From contig CAZULK010000125.1 of NCBI GenBank assembly GCA_964621225.1, positions 1 to 8,280 on the forward strand: a stretch of 8,280 nt of DNA. Direction: 5' to 3'. Made by a program: the position numbers and the translations under genes. The notes beneath the pieces were generated by a model, which had not been told where the DNA came from, searched no databases, and was given only the letters and a program-made list of their open reading frames with translations. Positions within the stretch are counted from its first letter, which is position 1, and every line of letters begins with the position of its first letter. Shown piece after piece: positions 7,901 through 8,280 of this stretch. This DNA comes from CAYNUJ01 sp964621225 (GTDB lineage: Bacteria > Bacteroidota > Ignavibacteria > Ignavibacteriales > Melioribacteraceae).

Positions 7901-8280
7901 TTAAATTTTTAGGTCAACTTTATTTTCTTCCGCCAACATATTAACTACACTTTCCAAAGTAAAAGTTTGCGGATGTTTAACTTCTTCTATTCCTTTTTCT
8001 TTAATTTCCTTTGCAGTTGTTTTTCCTATTGCATAAACATGCTTACCGCTAAAATAATTTACCGGATTAGATATGTTTTCTATTTCGATAAAATTATTAA
8101 ACGCAGAAGGACTGGTAAANNNNNNNNNNGGTAAAAATAAAATAGCCTGGCAACTGCCTATGAAGCTTATCGAGAATTTTGATGCCCGGAACGGACTTCA
8201 CGGTTTCATAAATATCCAATCGAAGGACTTCCGCACCAAAATTTTTCAGTCCTTCTTCCAATTCCTTCCTTGCTATTTTA
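7901..8280 (-). CDS. hemD: Uroporphyrinogen-III synthase, C-terminal half, broken by an N run
   Basis: Cyclises hydroxymethylbilane with inversion of ring D to give uroporphyrinogen III. Only the 3' part is present; the start is beyond the right edge. Frame from the edge reads KIARKELEEGLKNFGAEVLR, then LDIYETV, and up to LPGYFIFT before ten Ns (8120-8129). After the Ns, FTSPSAFNNF and later AIGKTTAKEIKEKG are recognisable HemD motifs, and the protein ends KVDLKI before TAA. As written the ten Ns shift the frame, and the downstream side soon meets a stop, so software may call two fragments. Deleting the Ns and one copy of the six repeated flanking bases restores GYFIFTSPSAFNNF without loss, so the gene is probably intact. 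Its stop shares one base with an ATG that may also start hemE. The family is weakly conserved, but the motifs and position make the call firm. Confidence 0.92.
8120..8129. other. Assembly gap (ten Ns), probably false
   Basis: Ten unknown bases interrupt hemD. Both flanks carry the same six bases on the plus strand (GGTAAA at 8114-8119 and again at 8130-8135). That pattern is expected when two contig ends that really overlap are joined with a fixed-size spacer. Closing the gap gives an uninterrupted, motif-perfect HemD. Confidence 0.9.

Noticed and set aside
7537..7944. 135-codon plus-strand open frame spanning the hemE start and hemD end
   Set aside because: Runs against two recognisable genes, has no ribosome site, and the product has no recognisable domain.
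664..8280. Search for a new defence, mobile or RNA system
   Set aside because: No transposase, integrase, direct-repeat array, tRNA or structured RNA was seen; essentially all of the span is accounted for by known heme genes and short spacers.

Overview
The window is a tightly packed heme (tetrapyrrole) biosynthesis cluster. Seven genes read leftward on the minus strand and fill roughly 664-8280. A short convergent gene for a secreted, probably outer-membrane beta-barrel protein occupies the left edge on the plus strand. The DNA is AT-rich. Most genes have a clear GGAG-type ribosome binding site. The cluster composition and protein style suggest the Bacteroidota/Chlorobiota/Ignavibacteriota superphylum. 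The strong Shine-Dalgarno sites and the combined hem operon favour the Ignavibacteria/Chlorobi side over Bacteroidia. This placement is inference from style, not from a marker gene.

Layout from left to right: 3-635 (+), 5'-truncated beta-barrel gene; 639-659, hairpin terminator shared by the two converging genes; then, all on the minus strand, hemL (664-1950), a 109-base gap with a nested palindrome, hemB (2060-3031), hemY (also called hemG, 3042-4421), hemH (4460-5416), hemN (5430-6806), hemE (6828-7877 or 7901) and the 3' half of hemD (7901 to beyond 8280). In transcription order this is hemD-hemE-hemN-hemH-hemY-hemB-hemL. Spacing within the cluster is 10-38 bases except before hemL. One promoter upstream of the window probably drives the whole run, with transcription ending at the hairpin next to hemL.

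The encoded steps are: HemL makes 5-aminolevulinate from glutamate-1-semialdehyde (C5 pathway); HemB condenses two of these to porphobilinogen; HemD closes uroporphyrinogen III; HemE decarboxylates it to coproporphyrinogen III; HemN, a radical-SAM enzyme, oxidises this to protoporphyrinogen IX without oxygen; HemY oxidises that to protoporphyrin IX; HemH inserts iron. Only hemA (glutamyl-tRNA reductase) and hemC (hydroxymethylbilane synthase) are missing. They are plausibly just upstream of hemD, outside the window.

I find no mobile element, CRISPR array, tRNA, rRNA or new system here. The observations most worth attention concern annotation. A run of ten Ns inside hemD looks like a false assembly gap flanked by the same six bases. 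HemE has two competing starts. A palindromic insert separates hemL from the rest of the operon.
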